This document shows, in pieces, positions 62,460 to 64,000 of a DNA stretch of 64,000 bases; within the stretch, counting starts at the first letter, position 1; the number at the start of each line of letters is the position of its first letter. The stretch is from DASQYE01 sp036389315 (GTDB taxonomy: Bacteria; Acidobacteriota; Blastocatellia; Pyrinomonadales; Pyrinomonadaceae). The notes below the pieces were generated by a model that saw only the letters and a program-made list of their open reading frames with translations, did not search any database and was not told the origin of the DNA. Made by a program: the position numbers and the translations under genes. Location of the stretch: contig DASVQF010000042.1 of assembly GCA_036389315.1 (NCBI GenBank), positions 62,001 to 126,000 on the forward strand, read 5' to 3'.

Positions 62460-62827
62460 CTACCCAACATCGCTTTCAACAGACTCGACTTCTCCCCTCA
62501 AACCCTGGACATGGCCGGACAGCACCACCACAACAAAGCATGCCATGTGCGACACCATCTTAGCACCATTAGGCTCATCGCTTCGGAGAGTAGCGAGGGC
62601 CAGCCCGGCACTCTCATGACAGTCAAGCTGGGTAAGCGCCTAGCGGTCGTCCAACTTGATAATCAGGAGGGAAATAATCCAGCGTCGATGTCTCCGACCC
62701 AGTAATCGCACGCCTCAGCCTTTATGAGCATCCCTTTTTCTCTTTGCAAGTATGAAGAGGCGTCGAGCACGGAAAATGGCCATCGCGTGAAGTGTGGCTT
62801 TTCAGGGAGGGCTCAAAGCCTTCCTGT
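62460..62827. other. Intergenic region between sigma and response-regulator genes
   Basis: No gene can be supported; several short + strand frames look like chance. A hairpin CAGGGAGGGCT-CAA-AGCCTTCCTG (62803-62826, one bulge) just past the response-regulator stop may end that transcript. Confidence 0.4.
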
Positions 62828-64000
62828 TTAGAGGTCGAGTTGGAACCGAGCGGCCATACGGTAGAGCGTCTTGCGATTGATGCCGAGAATCTCTGCCGCC
62901 CGTTTGCGGTTGCCGCCCGCAGCTTTTTGGCGGAAGGTCGTCCGCCCTCACGCGCCCGCTCTAACTGAGCGTGATGGCGCGTTCAATAACATTCTCAAGC
63001 TCGCGCACATTGCCGGGCCACGAATACGCGTTGAGGGCGCGCATGGCGTCTAAGTCGATTGCGAGTGGCGACTGGCCCGCGAGCGTATGTTCGCGCGTCA
63101 GATGAGCTACGAGGAGCGGGATGTCTTCGCGGCGCTCGCGCAAGGGCGGCAAGTGTATCTGAATGACGTTCAGGCGATAGAGCAGGTCTTGGCGGAAAGC
63201 GCCCGTGGCGCTCAGCTCTTCGAGGTCACAATTGGTGGCGGCGATGACCCTGGCCCGCACTTTGATGCTTGAGCTTCCGCCGACGGGCGTGACCTCTCGC
63301 TCTTGCAGGACGCGCAGCAGCTTGACCTGTAGGGCCGTACTCGTCTCGCTGATCTCGTCGAGAAAGACCGTGCCTTCTCCGGCCTGCTCGAAGATGCCGC
63401 GCTTATTGGCAATCGCGCCGGTGAAAGAGCCTTTGACGTGGCCGAAGAGTTCCGATTCGAGCAGCGTTTCCGTTAAAGCGCCGCAGTTGATGGCGACGAA
63501 CGGGCTCGCTTGACGCGCGCCGTGCGTGTGTATGGCGCGGGCGACGAGCTCTTTGCCCGTGCCGGACTCGCCCGTGATGAGGACTGCCGCCGGGGCATCC
63601 GAAACTCGCGCGATCATCTTATAGACTTCGAGCATCGCCGGGGTGCGCCCGATGATGCCCGAAGCACGCTCTTCCTCTTCGGGCGGCAGTGTCAGGGGCG
63701 TAGCCGTCTCGAGCGGCGACGGCGCGGCGCACCGTGGCGACCAGCTCGTCAATGTTGAAAGGCTTACTGAGGTAATCGAAGGCCCCCTCTTTGACGGCGC
63801 GTATGGCGGTCTCGATTGAGCCGAACGCGGTCATCAAGACGACCGGGATCGAAGGATGCTCGTCGCGCATTCTGTCAAGGAGCGAGAGCCCGTCGAGCTG
63901 CGTCTTCATGCGAATGTCGCTCAGGAGCACGGCGGGTCGATCATGAGAGATGGCCGCGAGCGCCGCTTCGCCGCTCTGCCTGGAAGCCGCTTCGAACCCT
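62828..64000 (-). pseudogene. NtrC-type sigma-54 response regulator, frameshifted, runs off the window
   Basis: Three frames carry one protein. The receiver domain (VLLSDIRMKTQLDGLSLLD, VVLMTAFGSIETAIRAVKEG, YLSKPF) is read to about 63740. The AAA+ sigma-54 domain (LITGESGTGKELVARAIHTH Walker A, GSFTGAIANKRG GAFTGA-type loop, FLDEIS Walker B) is read in another frame from ~63750 to 62961. The Fis-type HTH (GGNRKRAAEILGINRKTLYR) is in a third frame ending at the stop at 62828-62830. Two frameshifts and a premature stop (after ENVIERAITLS) make it likely dead unless these are sequence errors. The 5' end lies beyond 64000. Confidence 0.8.

Overview
ORGANISM. This is bacterial DNA of medium-high GC with AT-richer accessory patches. 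The mix of a secreted TPR-CHAT protein beside an atypical sigma/anti-sigma pair, a very large RHS protein, a TAT-exported Fe/Mn SOD, a fluoride riboswitch and many metal-resistance genes would fit an Acidobacteriota soil bacterium (Blastocatellia-like). There is no rRNA or ribosomal-protein operon here, so this is an impression and not a taxonomic call.

LAYOUT. (1) 0.15-7.9 kb is a same-strand defence-like block. It holds a toxin/MqsA-type antitoxin pair behind palindromic operators, a 761-aa Lon-like/RNase HIII fusion, a TPR/cold-shock protein, and a compact ubiquitin-like conjugation operon (Ubl, E2-like, JAB-E1, DUF6527). (2) 7.9-20.2 kb is a mobile, rearranged block. It has integron attC-like sites, remnants of an integrase, corA, IS256 and IS110, and a bacterial gasdermin plus caspase-like protease. 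The third gene of that operon is fused in frame to a complete elongation factor G. A secreted GH16 glycoside hydrolase follows. The block ends at a 3' tRNA-Met fragment (20158-20202), as expected for the far end of an island inserted in a tRNA gene. (3) 20.4-33.1 kb carries ion-stress genes with many decayed neighbours: fluoride riboswitch-crcB-DUF190, a racemase homologue, a ZIP transporter, chromate transporter, arsenic genes (arsC, VOC, arsI, arsR), a DksA-SpoIIE phosphatase, a MerP-like protein and a GNAT-glycosyltransferase. (4) 33.5-35.0 kb is debris: a frameshifted DUF433/DUF5615 pair, a tRNA-Cys 3' fragment, and helicase/cyclodeaminase scraps. (5) 35.0-41.8 kb is a metal/redox cluster: exported SOD, a periplasmic HMA-beta-barrel gene interrupted by an in-frame UGA that I read as a likely selenocysteine codon (CxxU), a TlpA-like thioredoxin, an HMA protein and a P1B ATPase. 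(6) 42-50 kb is a run of about 18 small genes (HTH, STAS, KOW-like, RNA polymerase omega-like, degenerate receiver, small membrane proteins), mostly of unknown function, with a shared operator motif. (7) 50.1-56.1 kb is one RHS toxin with a phospholipase A2-like tip. (8) 56.8-62.5 kb is a TPR-CHAT protein with anti-sigma and sigma genes on the opposite strand. (9) 62.8-64 kb is a frameshifted sigma-54 response regulator.

HOW THE GENES WORK TOGETHER. The left 20 kb looks like a defence island with three separate cell-protection modules (TA/RNA-DNA surveillance, Ubl conjugation, gasdermin pore formation). The centre handles fluoride, arsenic, chromate and copper-type stress. The small-gene cluster looks like a stress-regulatory unit. 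The strongest candidates for something new are the candidate selenoprotein at 36.3 kb, the gasdermin-associated protein/EF-G fusion at 9.7-13.2 kb, and the Lon/RNase HIII fusion at 1.5 kb.
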